From IMG/VR virus record IMGVR_UViG_3300042539_002213, positions 1-60,518 of that record: a stretch of 60,518 nucleotides of DNA; one strand, 5' to 3'. The position numbers and the translations under genes were made by a program. Source of the stretch: a virus. Under the pieces are notes generated by a model. It worked only from the letters and a program-made list of their open reading frames with translations. It was not told where the DNA came from and made no database searches. Shown here piece after piece: positions 8,941 through 17,735 of this stretch; position 1 is the first letter of the stretch; every line of letters begins with the position of its first letter.

Positions 8941-9410
8941 TGCGTAGGATCCTTTCTGCCTTCAATTAAAAGTTTGCGGTAAAGAGCCGAACGTTTAGCT
9001 GCACTTTTACAACCTGCAATCTGCTCAACCCCCGCTCCCATAAGATTAAGAGCTTCAATTTGAGTTTGTTTAGGTAGCCTGCTAAAGCGACGAGTGACTT
9101 GTTTAAGTCCAACCGGATGGTAAGGGCCTTGTTCAGACTCTAGATAATCCGCTATTTCCCTAAGTACAGTAGGTAAATCCTTTTTAGTGTTTACACAGCG
9201 TGATTTAAAGAAATTCTCTATCTTGCCAATCAAAGCGTTTACCTCTAGTGAAATAATCCCGCGTACCCGACCTGATTTATGATCGTGGTCGACTACAGGG
9301 GAAAACTTCTCAGAAGGTAATTCTAATAAAGGACAGGTACTTGGCTTACGTTTTTCACGGTAATCTGCAAGCTTATCGTACGGAACATACGTCGAATATT
9401 CGTTTGACAT
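8934..9410 (-). CDS. Recombination endonuclease VII-like (Holliday junction resolvase)
   Basis: 158 residues. The segment VVDHDHKSGRVRGIISLEVN (about residues 40-60) followed by NALIGKIENFF matches the catalytic DHDH/treble-clef region of T4 gp49-type endonuclease VII, which cleaves branched DNA before packaging. The usual zinc-binding Cys pairs are reduced here: one Cys before (CPLLELP) and none in the LEVNALIG stretch, where T4 has CNLCN. Metal binding may therefore be lost or altered. Its start shares TAATG with the stop of the exonuclease gene, suggesting coupled expression. Confidence 0.7.
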   Translation of the reverse strand: MSNEYSTYVPYDKLADYREKRKPSTCPLLELPSEKFSPVVDHDHKSGRVRGIISLEVNALIGKIENFFKSRCVNTKKDLPTVLREIADYLESEQGPYHPVGLKQVTRRFSRLPKQTQIEALNLMGAGVEQIAGCKSAAKRSALYRKLLIEGRKDPTQC

Positions 9411-10375
9411 TAAACAGGCCTTTGCTTTCGTCTATGTGCTGGCGATACAGCTGGTTTTGAACGTTGCGGCCTTTCTATTTTGGGCGGTGCTGAAAAATTT
9501 TCAACTCGTTTTGGCTTAATTTCGGCATTTATGTTCTTTATTTCTTCCTCAATATAAGATCCAAGCTCTTTAGCGGAAAAACCGTTAGATGGTTTAATTA
9601 CTGAAGGCTGCGGTTCAATTTCCTCTGCCTTTATAATCGACCTGTAGTGTTGCATAATGTAATGCAAACACATTGCATCATACCCAGCGCTGTGCATACT
9701 GTCAGGGTCTATATTATGCAACTTGTCTAATCCATAATAGGATAGAATTGAGCTTAAATTCCACTTTAGACCTGCAATTCGTACACCAGCTACTCTTAAA
9801 AAGTAATCTCGCAGGGTCTCGCCGGAAACCGGAAGCATGATTGATTTGTAGTTTGCAAAACTGCTACCTGGATCCCATACCCGGGTAGCCTTAAAAATTA
9901 GACCTGTATCAAAATAGCCGGATGCAGGTATATCGAAGCTTCGATTTAAATAACGATTAAAATTGCTTCTAATCATTTTCTCGTCAGCCCATATGCCGTT
10001 TTGAGCTACAAAAGGCAATTCTTTTTGTCTGCAAACAGTGAATAGCTCATGATAGAAATTTAGAACAGAAATAGGATCGTGGCCTTCTACCTTAACCGTG
10101 GTAGGTAAAAGCCTCCAGCCAGCTCCCACTATACCCCTTAGATTTTGAAGCTTGTAGTCAAGCCAACTTGACTGAATATCTGTCTTGTACCAGTTTAGGA
10201 TAAAACTCTTATTGTCGACCACTTTGTTATCTTCTACCATAACGTGGCCGATTTCTAAGACTAAATCTGTATCCTGACTGTTACCGGTAAATTCAGTGTC
10301 GAAACAAATATAGGAGGTAGGGAAGCTACCTCCGTATTGCTTTTTAAATCTAGGACTCCATTCGTTTACTATCAT
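9410..10375 (-). CDS. DEDDh 3'-5' exonuclease (DnaQ-like)
   Basis: 321 residues. All four acidic positions and the His are visible: FDTEFTG (Asp/Glu, about residues 26-32), NGIWADEKMI (Asp), and HSAGYDAMCLHYIM (His and final Asp, about residue 235). The fold is that of DnaQ-family 3'-5' exonucleases, which proofread or trim DNA or RNA. After residue 260 there is a Lys/Pro-rich tail ending in basic residues, likely disordered and nucleic-acid binding. It sits immediately upstream of the resolvase gene, fitting DNA processing. Confidence 0.75.
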   Translation of the reverse strand: MIVNEWSPRFKKQYGGSFPTSYICFDTEFTGNSQDTDLVLEIGHVMVEDNKVVDNKSFILNWYKTDIQSSWLDYKLQNLRGIVGAGWRLLPTTVKVEGHDPISVLNFYHELFTVCRQKELPFVAQNGIWADEKMIRSNFNRYLNRSFDIPASGYFDTGLIFKATRVWDPGSSFANYKSIMLPVSGETLRDYFLRVAGVRIAGLKWNLSSILSYYGLDKLHNIDPDSMHSAGYDAMCLHYIMQHYRSIIKAEEIEPQPSVIKPSNGFSAKELGSYIEEEIKNINAEIKPKRVENFSAPPKIERPQRSKPAVSPAHRRKQRPV

Positions 10376-10385
10376 GAATATCTGT

Positions 10386-10898
10386 TTAGCCTTTTATAGC
10401 TCTAAACGCTGCTTTAATGCGTTGAGTTAGCCGATAAATCTTTCTTAACCAACGCGGGTACCGCATGTATTTAAGCAAATCACTTGCTTGACGGACAAGC
10501 TCTTGTTCTGAAAGCAATGGCCCTACGTTGCCCATCGTGGCTTCACGAACACCTACATGGTGCATACCAGCATACACAGTACCTATCATTGCCATAACTG
10601 CAACTTGCGCAGCAGGTTTGGTTTTGAAAAATCCAGCGTCCTCAATTGCGTTGGCCATAGGCTTTTTTGGGTTATCTACTGCCTGTATTAAATACCTGCA
10701 GTAAGCAGCACAAGCCTCACCCAAATCATTTTCAGACACTTTTTCTCGCTTTAAAATAGCTGCAAGTTCAGTCCAGGTAGAAGTATGTTCTAGCCTGTCT
10801 GCAACCATTTCCATAACCGATTTAAAGTTGTGAGCTACATCCCTGCTCGGGTTGTAAAGTCTCGGCTCACCTTCAGTCATTCTAGCTTGTAGGCTCAT
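10386..10898 (-). CDS. Unknown helical protein
   Basis: 170 residues. I choose the ATG at 10898 because AAAGGAGACAAAA stands just before it; an upstream in-frame ATG lacks such a site. It is predicted mainly helical, with a hydrophobic AQVAVMAMIGTVYAGMHHVG stretch and a strongly basic C-terminus (RWLRKIYRLTQRIKAAFRAI) that looks amphipathic, possibly membrane- or nucleic-acid-binding. Not recognised. Confidence 0.55.
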   Translation of the reverse strand: MSLQARMTEGEPRLYNPSRDVAHNFKSVMEMVADRLEHTSTWTELAAILKREKVSENDLGEACAAYCRYLIQAVDNPKKPMANAIEDAGFFKTKPAAQVAVMAMIGTVYAGMHHVGVREATMGNVGPLLSEQELVRQASDLLKYMRYPRWLRKIYRLTQRIKAAFRAIKG

Positions 10899-11244
10899 TT
10901 TTGTCTCCTTTGCTGCGTTGGTAGATGTCAATTATAGATCTAAGGTCTTTGTCGTTCAGATTGTCCAAATTAATTTTTCTAGCTGCAGCCGTGGCGTTAC
11001 GAATTAAAGCTCTTCTTAAAAAAAGTGCTTTTAATTCTGCGGTAGGTTTTCCTTTACATAAAATCCAGCAGCCTTGATGGGGCCTACCGCCTCTAACCTT
11101 TAAATCGGGCTCAACTTCGTAACTAGCTGTTTTAAGTCTGCCGGAAGGTGTGATTTTAACAATTGTTTCAATTACAGGTGTGCTGCTTCCGTAGTTATGC
11201 TCTAAAAAGTAGAGTTCATCCCCTACTTTAAATTCTTCCTCCAT
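10882..11244 (-). CDS. Small beta-rich protein, paralog of the gene at 12004
   Basis: 120 residues with AAAGGATAAAAGA before the ATG. It starts with a VGDELYFLEHNYG barrel-like strand set, then IVKITPSGRLKTASYEV and LKVRG, then a helical tail ending LNDKDLRSIIDIYQRSKGD. The gene at 12004-12357 has the same order (VGDDIWFK, ILKITPSGIIKTRSYTM, LKIRG, LSDEDLKSIVDMYQKQLG), so they are clear paralogs. The first half resembles a small SH3-like barrel. Between the two copies lies an ABC-type ATPase gene. Function unknown. Confidence 0.65.
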   Translation of the reverse strand: MEEEFKVGDELYFLEHNYGSSTPVIETIVKITPSGRLKTASYEVEPDLKVRGGRPHQGCWILCKGKPTAELKALFLRRALIRNATAAARKINLDNLNDKDLRSIIDIYQRSKGDKNEPTS

Positions 11245-11365
11245 TCTTTTATCCTTTACTGCGTAGATGGTTAATTATTGTTAGTATAAACTTTTTTTAG
11301 ATAAAATACTCCGTAAACTATTACGCACAGTTTAATGTTATGTATTTAATTGTGCTTCAGTCATA
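11245..11365. other. Intergenic gap with possible minus-strand promoter
   Basis: About 120 bp without a gene. It is AT-rich with a T7 run on the plus strand near 11290. On the minus strand a TATACT hexamer lies upstream of the gene starting at 11244, but no good -35 is seen, so the promoter reading is weak. A short CGTAA-ACTA-TTACG hairpin is also present. This is one of the few gaps in the minus-strand gene run. Confidence 0.3.
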
Positions 11366-11959
11366 TTATGCTGTTTGAGTCTGTACAAACTCTTTTGAAT
11401 CCATCCATTTTAGATGTTCCATAGAGTAAACTTGTTCTACAGCTTGAATCAAAGGCAAGCAATGAGTAGCAATGAAAAATTGAGTTTTGTTTTCCATTGC
11501 GGTTTTAATTGCACTGACTAGTTTGTATTGATTTCTTATTGAGAGTCCTGATTCTGGTTCGTCAATAGTAACAATGCAGTTCTCAGCCTTTGCTATAGGA
11601 TTGACAGTAAATTCTTTTATTACTTCACCGTGAGACTTAAATCGACTTTTAAGTGCAGCCGAAAAACCGATTCCGCTATCCTTACCATCTGCTGTACTAA
11701 AAAGATGTGGGTCTTTTATACGAGGATTGTGCTTTTCAGAATCAAAATAATAGGATTCAACACCTTTTTCGCCTTCTGGGGTTAACTCTACACTTAAAAA
11801 TGATTCTTTAGCTTGACCTAGCTGAGCCAAGCCTTGCAAGACTGTAGACTTACCTGCACCTTGATCACCGACAAGCAGTGTTAGCTGCCTAGCTTCTATG
11901 TTTAATCCCTGTTTTAAGCATCTGTTGTCTTGGTTTATTTTGATTGTTTTAATGTACAT
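11366..11959 (-). CDS. ABC-type AAA ATPase (OLD/AAA_21-like)
   Basis: 197 residues, ATG with CGAGGAAAAA before it. Walker A is GDQGAGKST (about residues 32-40) and Walker B with the catalytic Glu is IVTIDEPESGLS (about 129-140), followed by an H-loop-like FFIATHC. This is the compact ATPase of the SMC/RecF/OLD type, without a coiled-coil arm or a nuclease domain. Similar small ATPases occur in defence and DNA-repair contexts. It is bracketed by two paralogous barrel proteins (10882 and 12004), suggesting a three-gene unit. Function inferred only at the level of ATP hydrolysis. Confidence 0.7.
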   Translation of the reverse strand: MYIKTIKINQDNRCLKQGLNIEARQLTLLVGDQGAGKSTVLQGLAQLGQAKESFLSVELTPEGEKGVESYYFDSEKHNPRIKDPHLFSTADGKDSGIGFSAALKSRFKSHGEVIKEFTVNPIAKAENCIVTIDEPESGLSIRNQYKLVSAIKTAMENKTQFFIATHCLPLIQAVEQVYSMEHLKWMDSKEFVQTQTA

Positions 11960-12003
11960 TTTTTCCTCGTTGAGTTCTGTTTTGTTTCGATTTTACTTTA
12001 AAT

Positions 12004-12357
12004 TCAGCTACCATTCTCTTCTCCTAGTTGTTTTTGATACATATCCACTATTGATTTAAGGTCTTCGTCGCTAAGAATATCAAGCTTAATTTTTCTACAA
12101 GCTAATGTAGCTAAATCAATCAACTGATTTCTTTTAGTACGCTTATACACTTCTTTTGGATATTTACCTAAACACGTTACACTCCGTCCCGGATTCTGGG
12201 CACCTCTAATTTTTAAATCCGAAGTCATTGTGTAGCTACGTGTTTTAATAATACCAGATGGTGTAATTTTAAGTATTGACTGGGCTCTGTATATTTTTCC
12301 TGCTCGATATTCTACCTTAAACCAAATATCGTCACCTACTTTAAGTTTAGATTTCAT
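12004..12357 (-). CDS. Small beta-rich protein, paralog of the gene at 10882
   Basis: 117 residues, ATG after GGAGAAGAGA. It contains VGDDIWFKVEYRAG, ILKITPSGIIKTRSYTM, LKIRGAQNPG and a helical LSDEDLKSIVDMYQ end, the same blocks in the same order as the protein encoded at 10882-11244. It overlaps the stop of the upstream gene by 4 nt. Possibly a partner of the ATPase encoded between the two copies. Function unknown. Confidence 0.65.
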   Translation of the reverse strand: MKSKLKVGDDIWFKVEYRAGKIYRAQSILKITPSGIIKTRSYTMTSDLKIRGAQNPGRSVTCLGKYPKEVYKRTKRNQLIDLATLACRKIKLDILSDEDLKSIVDMYQKQLGEENGS

Positions 12358-13265
12358 TCTCTTCTCCTAACTGCTGCACATGAAATACAGATTGTGCCGT
12401 AAAGATTATCGCCCGAATCGCAATAGTAAGGCTTGTTACAATCCTTACATTTAATCATTGAATAAGTCCTAGGGTGTGTGGCTATTTCACATTTGTCGGA
12501 TCCGTAAGGACAGTGAAAACACTCAATATCGTGACCGTAACCCTTTAAACAAGGGTTAATTATCCTATTGCGTCTGACTATTAAATTGGTGTTATACGAA
12601 GTTGTAGCCCCGTTGTGCCCTACTTCTATAGCTACCGGTGCATTTTGAATTTTAGACTTATAAGGATCTATCAACAAAAAACAACGTAAGCCGCCGTATT
12701 GTCGATAATCCAAAAACAAATTTCGTCCGGTCTGATCACCGCGTTTATTTAAACGACTTCGGCTAAAACCAAAACCATTGTTTTTATCGTCTCGAAACGT
12801 GGCTAAGTACGATGTCTTCTCAAACGACCAATACTGAATCAAAGTTTTAGGTGCAATAGAACCAGTTAAACTTTGAAATATCAGCTGGTTCTTAATCTTT
12901 CCGTTGAATTTTACAACGTAGATTTCAGCTATCTCAACTGGAACCCATTCAAAATCTTTCTGGTAAACCCACTCTAAAACCGGCTGACTATTCCAAAGAG
13001 AATCCATGTTAGCGGCTATTCGCCAACAGAAATTAAGCAAATCCTTGTCGGAAAGTGTTTTGCCTGCCAGATTTTTAATGCTGTTTTCTACAGATGAAAC
13101 CGGAATGCCCTGTGGTAGCGCTGCAATTAAAGTGTGCTTAAACGCTTCATACTGTCCTTCCGTAAGCTTGTGACCTAGGTAGCCGGTTAAAGCACCCGTG
13201 AGCTTATCTCTTCGATCAAGCACCTTTTTAATGGATAGATTAGGTACAGGGGGTAGCTCATTCAT
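12354..13265 (-). CDS. Unknown protein with C-terminal Cys clusters
   Basis: 303 residues from the ATG at 13265 (GAAGAAG before it); a longer frame would read deep into the upstream gene. The body has no recognised domain. The last 70 residues hold many Cys: HDIECFHCPYGSDKCEIATH, then MIKCKDCNKPYYCDSGDNL and CISCAA, probably one or two zinc ribbons or an Fe-S site (the CxxC-x5-C block before His is suggestive). The strong Cys density suggests nucleic-acid binding, which is not proven. Confidence 0.55.
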   Translation of the reverse strand: MNELPPVPNLSIKKVLDRRDKLTGALTGYLGHKLTEGQYEAFKHTLIAALPQGIPVSSVENSIKNLAGKTLSDKDLLNFCWRIAANMDSLWNSQPVLEWVYQKDFEWVPVEIAEIYVVKFNGKIKNQLIFQSLTGSIAPKTLIQYWSFEKTSYLATFRDDKNNGFGFSRSRLNKRGDQTGRNLFLDYRQYGGLRCFLLIDPYKSKIQNAPVAIEVGHNGATTSYNTNLIVRRNRIINPCLKGYGHDIECFHCPYGSDKCEIATHPRTYSMIKCKDCNKPYYCDSGDNLYGTICISCAAVRRRE

Positions 13266-13746
13266 CTTCTTCGTAATCAGCGGCTTGAAGATCAATGTAA
13301 ACCCCGTGCTCCCAACGAACACCGTCAGGATGCTCAGACTCAGAGTTTATAAAATCAAGGACGTAATTACCATCTGAAGAATGACCGTAGTCAAACAGTA
13401 CATAAGGCCCGTAGTCAAACACAGGTTCAGACGTTGATACACCGTTTCTTCGCATATGTGCTTTAATACGTTTTGTAATGTCAATTATATCATCTAAAGT
13501 ACCGCCTGCGTTTAAGTAAGCAGTGAAAGCTGATAATAATAACTTGTTACGTATAACTACTGCATCACTACTTAAATCATTCAGACTGTCCAAACTATAA
13601 CTACCAAAAAAAGACGCCTTTGTATCGCTAGTAGTTAAATTTAATTTTACACCTACAATTTCAGGATCAGATTCGTGCTGTGATATCACAGCACTCCAAC
13701 CGTAATGCGCATCAATATTTGCGAATGGATGATTATCTCTATTCAT
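13258..13746 (-). CDS. Unknown acidic protein
   Basis: 162 residues starting MNRDNHPFANIDAHYG, with ACGGAAGAAAAA before the ATG. It overlaps the upstream glycosyltransferase stop by 8 nt, which supports this start. Blocks GVSTSEPVFDYGPYVLFDYG and SDGNYVLDFIN suggest a beta-rich fold, and the C-terminus is acidic (AADYEEDE). Not recognised. Confidence 0.55.
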   Translation of the reverse strand: MNRDNHPFANIDAHYGWSAVISQHESDPEIVGVKLNLTTSDTKASFFGSYSLDSLNDLSSDAVVIRNKLLLSAFTAYLNAGGTLDDIIDITKRIKAHMRRNGVSTSEPVFDYGPYVLFDYGHSSDGNYVLDFINSESEHPDGVRWEHGVYIDLQAADYEEDE

Positions 13747-14569
13747 TTTTTCTTCCGTATTTTGTAATGGATGTTGAAAAATTTTGGTGTAACAAGTCAG
13801 GATTCGCTTTACCATCTGCGAAAACATATTTTTCATTTTGTATACCTAGTCCTCTTCGTCCGGCCCTTCCGCCTACATTAATGTGTACCAGTGACTGAAT
13901 ACCGAAATCTCTCTGCTTAGATTTAACGCGACTGCAAGCTTCACAATGGCATTTAGCCAAATCCGGCGTCACCTGGCCTATAGATAAATCCTGCTGTCGG
14001 GTAAGTTCGCCTAAGATAGAATCACCACCGTTATGGTGTAAAGCCGAAAAAGGGTAATCCCAGTTTCTAGCTACAGCACTATTTAAAACCCACCAACCCC
14101 CTGTAGCAAAACGATAAACATGCTCTGGCTTCACAGGCTTTTTAGAGTACCAGGGCTGATGCTCAATAGCCATGTATTGCTTATTCCGCTGCTTAATACG
14201 ATGTACGCTACCTACAACGGCATGCAATTCGGCATACTTATGTACTGCGTACCACCAAATCTCAGAGGAATTTTCTAGCCAACTATCATCATCAAACCAC
14301 ATAATGTATGGCGATTTAATGTTGTGGAACATCCTTTTCATCAAAGGATATTTACCTACGTTTTTATTAGACGACTCTTGATAAACAGACACAGGGGTTT
14401 TTACTGATATTTTTTCAGCCCACATGTGTGCAAATCTATAAGTCTCGTCACTAACGGCATTTAGACCTAGCCGTATGTCTTTTACTCTCCAGTGATTTTC
14501 AAGAGAGTTTAAAACACGTTTGGCTAGGTCTAAATAATCACCGTAAAAAAGAACACAGATTGTAAACAT
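13739..14569 (-). CDS. GT-A glycosyltransferase
   Basis: 276 residues. It begins MFTICVLFYGDYLDLAKRVL, as GT2-type enzymes do, and has YIMWFDDDSWLE (about residues 88-99) in the place of the metal-binding DxD motif. Further on, RFATGGWWVLNSAVA resembles the acceptor-side loop of related transferases. Five Cys/His near CHCEACSRVK could form a metal site. It is the fourth glycosyltransferase in the window, separate from the cluster beside the portal. Substrate unknown. Confidence 0.65.
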   Translation of the reverse strand: MFTICVLFYGDYLDLAKRVLNSLENHWRVKDIRLGLNAVSDETYRFAHMWAEKISVKTPVSVYQESSNKNVGKYPLMKRMFHNIKSPYIMWFDDDSWLENSSEIWWYAVHKYAELHAVVGSVHRIKQRNKQYMAIEHQPWYSKKPVKPEHVYRFATGGWWVLNSAVARNWDYPFSALHHNGGDSILGELTRQQDLSIGQVTPDLAKCHCEACSRVKSKQRDFGIQSLVHINVGGRAGRRGLGIQNEKYVFADGKANPDLLHQNFSTSITKYGRKNE

Positions 14570-14601
14570 TAAGCTTTCTGCTTAGCTATGATTTTCTTTT
14601 G

Positions 14602-15333
14602 TCATTTAAGCAATTGTGCCTTGGTTTCCGACAGTCGTTGAGTAGTCTCTTCTACCTGCTGTAAAGCAGCGTCAAGATTACCAACGAAAGACGGGTCGGC
14701 TTCAGCTAGATCCATCTCACTCAAAGCTGCAGCTAGTGGGTCAGTGATAATGTCCACGTAATTAGCTGTGCTTTGAGTGCTATTAATTAGCTTCTGTAGC
14801 ATAGCATTTGGAGACTTCGGCACACTTGGCTTTCTTCCCCCACTACGCTTAATATCCGACTCCTGATTACTAGTTAGCTCTAACGCCAGATCTTTAGCGC
14901 TCCAACTATTCTTAAGTGCGCTTTGAATCAGTTTTTCTCGACGGCCTTCATTTGAAATTTTTTGCAGCTCGTAAAAATGACTCCAGGTCAAATACTTGCC
15001 ATTTTCCATTGGTGACTCAAGATAGCCAACGATTTTCTCCCGCGTAAAAACTGTCGCTACGTTTTTCAGATTAGCCAGCATCGTCAGTGAAAAGTCTTTG
15101 CCGAGATAAGCTGAAAGCTTTTTAAGCTCTTTTTGCTTATCGGCTGCAGAGATAGAGGCACTGTCGTAAATTTCTTTAATGGCTGCTCCCATGTCATAAT
15201 AAACTACCGCACCTATTTTGCTTGCTGCGGCTAGCTTTTCAGTACAAGTAGTTGCCACTTTTCTAGTAGTTTCGTGCATCTTTGCGATCAAATCTGCACG
15301 CTTCTTTATAGTAAGCTCCACGTTAAACCTCAT
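14602..15333 (-). CDS. Protein with DUF1016 N-terminal-like domain
   Basis: 243 residues. The block YLTWSHFYELQKISNEGRRE followed by KLIQSALKNSWSAKDLALEL (about residues 115-155) resembles the N-terminal helical domain of DUF1016/YhcG proteins, where it accompanies a PDDEXK nuclease; no nuclease core is seen here. Around it are helical regions and a Gln/Glu-rich C-terminus suited to coiled-coil formation. Possibly DNA-binding. Its start overlaps the stop of the upstream gene and it lies just downstream of the UvsX operon genes. Confidence 0.5.
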   Translation of the reverse strand: MRFNVELTIKKRADLIAKMHETTRKVATTCTEKLAAASKIGAVVYYDMGAAIKEIYDSASISAADKQKELKKLSAYLGKDFSLTMLANLKNVATVFTREKIVGYLESPMENGKYLTWSHFYELQKISNEGRREKLIQSALKNSWSAKDLALELTSNQESDIKRSGGRKPSVPKSPNAMLQKLINSTQSTANYVDIITDPLAAALSEMDLAEADPSFVGNLDAALQQVEETTQRLSETKAQLLK

Positions 15334-15874
15334 CTCGTTGTTTTAAATTACTCAAAAAACCAGTAAATGACTGGACTATCAAGGTACTTCCGCCTTCTTG
15401 TTTGTAAATATGACACCCGGAGCTTTCCGGCACATATTTTTCAAAAGAACCATTATGCACGATTAATCCTTGCTGAAAACCTTTTCGCGGAAATACCAAA
15501 CCTACAGGGCAACAATCAAAATCCCAGGAACACTGCTTTAGCTTTTCTGTGTACCTTTTTATTACAGGCAAAGCAGTGAACGATTTAAACCACATCGGAT
15601 GTACGGATTTGTTATCTCTATGAATGGGTATCTGATCGCTTAAAGTATCAAAGAAAAGATGCATTGGAAATGCACTGCAGACTTGAAGAAAAGCGTCAAA
15701 AGTAAACAAATCGGTAACCGTAATGTTTTTTATCTGCGGCTTTAAATGCGTTAACTGCATAACTTGCAGTAAGTGTAAGATTCTTGAATGCTCCCAAGAC
15801 GATTTCACCGCCTCTGCTGACGCGTAAGGATTTATTTTCGCCAGCAGAGGGTGATTAGGATTACCTTGTGTCAT
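15323..15874 (-). CDS. Unknown protein translationally coupled to UvsX
   Basis: 183 residues. Its ATG overlaps the TGA of the recombinase gene (ATGA), so translation is coupled. Contents: a helical N-terminal half and a segment CSWDFDCCPVGLVFPRKGFQQG with three Cys, then a beta-rich end. No motif recognised. The coupling suggests a recombination- or replication-related factor, by position only. Confidence 0.5.
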   Translation of the reverse strand: MTQGNPNHPLLAKINPYASAEAVKSSWEHSRILHLLQVMQLTHLKPQIKNITVTDLFTFDAFLQVCSAFPMHLFFDTLSDQIPIHRDNKSVHPMWFKSFTALPVIKRYTEKLKQCSWDFDCCPVGLVFPRKGFQQGLIVHNGSFEKYVPESSGCHIYKQEGGSTLIVQSFTGFLSNLKQRDEV

Positions 15875-17721
15875 TCAGCTGCCTCTCGTTGTTGCTGCAC
15901 AATCTTATCTAGCGCGATACCATTAATTAACTTAGGTCGCACTTTAATGCTTAACGCTTCACGGATATCCGCACATATTTTTGGGTTCTCGTGAATCATT
16001 CGTCCTACTTCCTGGTAATTTAGGTATTCTTCCTTACCCATACCTAAAGCAGTTAGATTAGCCATACATTCAACATCGGCGGTAGGGGATTTTGTCTTGA
16101 TATTTATCCCGCGATCCTGCAAACGCTTCTTGTAAATACCTTCAGCGCTATTTAGTAGATCGCAAATAGACCAATCCCAATCCCAGGTCACTTGTTGAAT
16201 AAGCTCACCGGTGTTCGGATCTTCTTCATACCACCAGATAAACCGAGTTTTAATTGACCTGTGTGTAGGCCCAAACGAATTCTTAGCGCAAGCAATCTTA
16301 ACCCCAATTCCTTCAAATTGGTTGTTCTTGAATTTGCTCTTCCACACAGAATTGTGTAGCTCAATTGACTCTCGGAAATTAACATTACCGCCGCCAAGTG
16401 TGTACTTATGCTCAATACCCTGATCGTCAGTCTTGGTTTTCAAGTGATTAACGATCAGAAGCATAAACGGCCAATCTGCCATTTGCGGTACAAACGCATT
16501 AATAAAATTCTTGTTCTTCAATGCGTCAACAGGGTGCGCTCGGCCTGCGTGACCGGCTGCAAACACCTTATCTTGAATTTCTTCAGATAAGCCTGCTGCA
16601 AGCGAGTCTAGGCCCATAGCTACAGGGACAGTAAGCCCTGGACCAGGTTCTTCCTTTGTGCCGGTTAAAGCTTTCTTAGCCTCGTTGGCATAGTGTGTGA
16701 GCATATTTTGCCACTCTTCAGTAGAGTGTGCCCGGTTAGAGATATAGGGCTGCAGCCCAGGTGGCGCTCGCATAATATTGCACGCAAAGTCACCGTCAAA
16801 TTTATGCTCAACGTCAACGTGAAACTCAATACCGTTGCTCTCGTGAACCCATCTGAAAAACTCGAACAACAACGATGTTTTGCATGAGCCCCAACTACCA
16901 GCCAGCATGATTAACGCAAACGGTAGAATATCGTTAGCAATAACGTACTCCATTGGCAACGAAGGTGTTGGAATACCTACGCAAAGCTGCTCTAACTCTT
17001 TCCTGGATCCGAATACACGCGTAGCCCCGAATTTCTCTTTAGCTGCTGCCACGAAATTATCCATCATGGCATTACGGATGTTTTGCTTACCATGCCATTT
17101 TTCTTGTGCGTCTTGAAGCTTAGATTTAGCTACTCGACCTGCACGTGGATCATGAAACACCGCTAGCTTAGACTCTTCCGGTTTAGCTGTAACCTTTTCG
17201 GGTTTAATTTCGGATTTAGGTGCAGCTTCTTCTTGAGGATCTGATTCATTAAATTCGGTGTAGTCTGCGCTAACACTACTGGCTGTTTCAGGTTTAGCTG
17301 GCCTGCCTCGTTTCTTAGGTGCTGTGTCAGCAAGTTTCTCGCCGCTCTTAGGGGGTCTTCCCCTGTGTTTAATTTCCACAGGTGGAGCTGCGTCTACTAC
17401 AGCCGAATCGGCTAAACCCAAAAGTAGGTTTTCATCGCTGTTGTCATTATTTTCCTGGTTGGCAGCTAACGCAAGCAAAGCAGATTCTTCTTCAAGCTTA
17501 GGGTCGTTTTCTACCACTGATTTATTCTTTGGCGGTCTACCTCGCCTTTTAATTAGCTTTGTAGTGGTTTCCTCGGGATTGACTTTACGCGGCCTGCCTC
17601 TGCCCCGAGTAGGTGTAACCTCAGGTAATTCGTCGTCTATTAAATCCATAGGAATGTCAACCGTATCCTCGGTTTCAAGCTCGTTAAATTCAAACGGATT
17701 TTCATCATCATATTCAGACAT
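15871..17721 (-). CDS. uvsX: UvsX/RecA-like recombinase with four N-terminal AT-hooks
   Basis: 616 residues, far longer than RecA (about 350) or T4 UvsX (about 390). Residues 1-200 are acidic and disordered with four AT-hooks: RGRGRPRK (39-46), KRRGRPPK (58-65), KHRGRPPK (118-125) and KKRGRPAK (136-143). From about 250 there is a RecA core: Walker A GSWGSCKT (275-282), VDVEHKFD at the RecA catalytic-Glu position, GLDSLAAG as Walker B, LLIVNHLKTK and GGGNVNFRESIELH as the DNA-loop region. The residue before the Walker Lys is Cys, comparable to Phe in T4 UvsX (GPSKSFKS). It forms strand-exchange filaments in recombination-driven replication. AT-hooks bind the minor groove of AT-rich DNA and may tether it to the AT-rich phage genome; this fusion is unusual. 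Confidence 0.85.
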   Translation of the reverse strand: MSEYDDENPFEFNELETEDTVDIPMDLIDDELPEVTPTRGRGRPRKVNPEETTTKLIKRRGRPPKNKSVVENDPKLEEESALLALAANQENNDNSDENLLLGLADSAVVDAAPPVEIKHRGRPPKSGEKLADTAPKKRGRPAKPETASSVSADYTEFNESDPQEEAAPKSEIKPEKVTAKPEESKLAVFHDPRAGRVAKSKLQDAQEKWHGKQNIRNAMMDNFVAAAKEKFGATRVFGSRKELEQLCVGIPTPSLPMEYVIANDILPFALIMLAGSWGSCKTSLLFEFFRWVHESNGIEFHVDVEHKFDGDFACNIMRAPPGLQPYISNRAHSTEEWQNMLTHYANEAKKALTGTKEEPGPGLTVPVAMGLDSLAAGLSEEIQDKVFAAGHAGRAHPVDALKNKNFINAFVPQMADWPFMLLIVNHLKTKTDDQGIEHKYTLGGGNVNFRESIELHNSVWKSKFKNNQFEGIGVKIACAKNSFGPTHRSIKTRFIWWYEEDPNTGELIQQVTWDWDWSICDLLNSAEGIYKKRLQDRGINIKTKSPTADVECMANLTALGMGKEEYLNYQEVGRMIHENPKICADIREALSIKVRPKLINGIALDKIVQQQREAAE

Positions 17722-17735
17722 AGCAACTCCACAGA

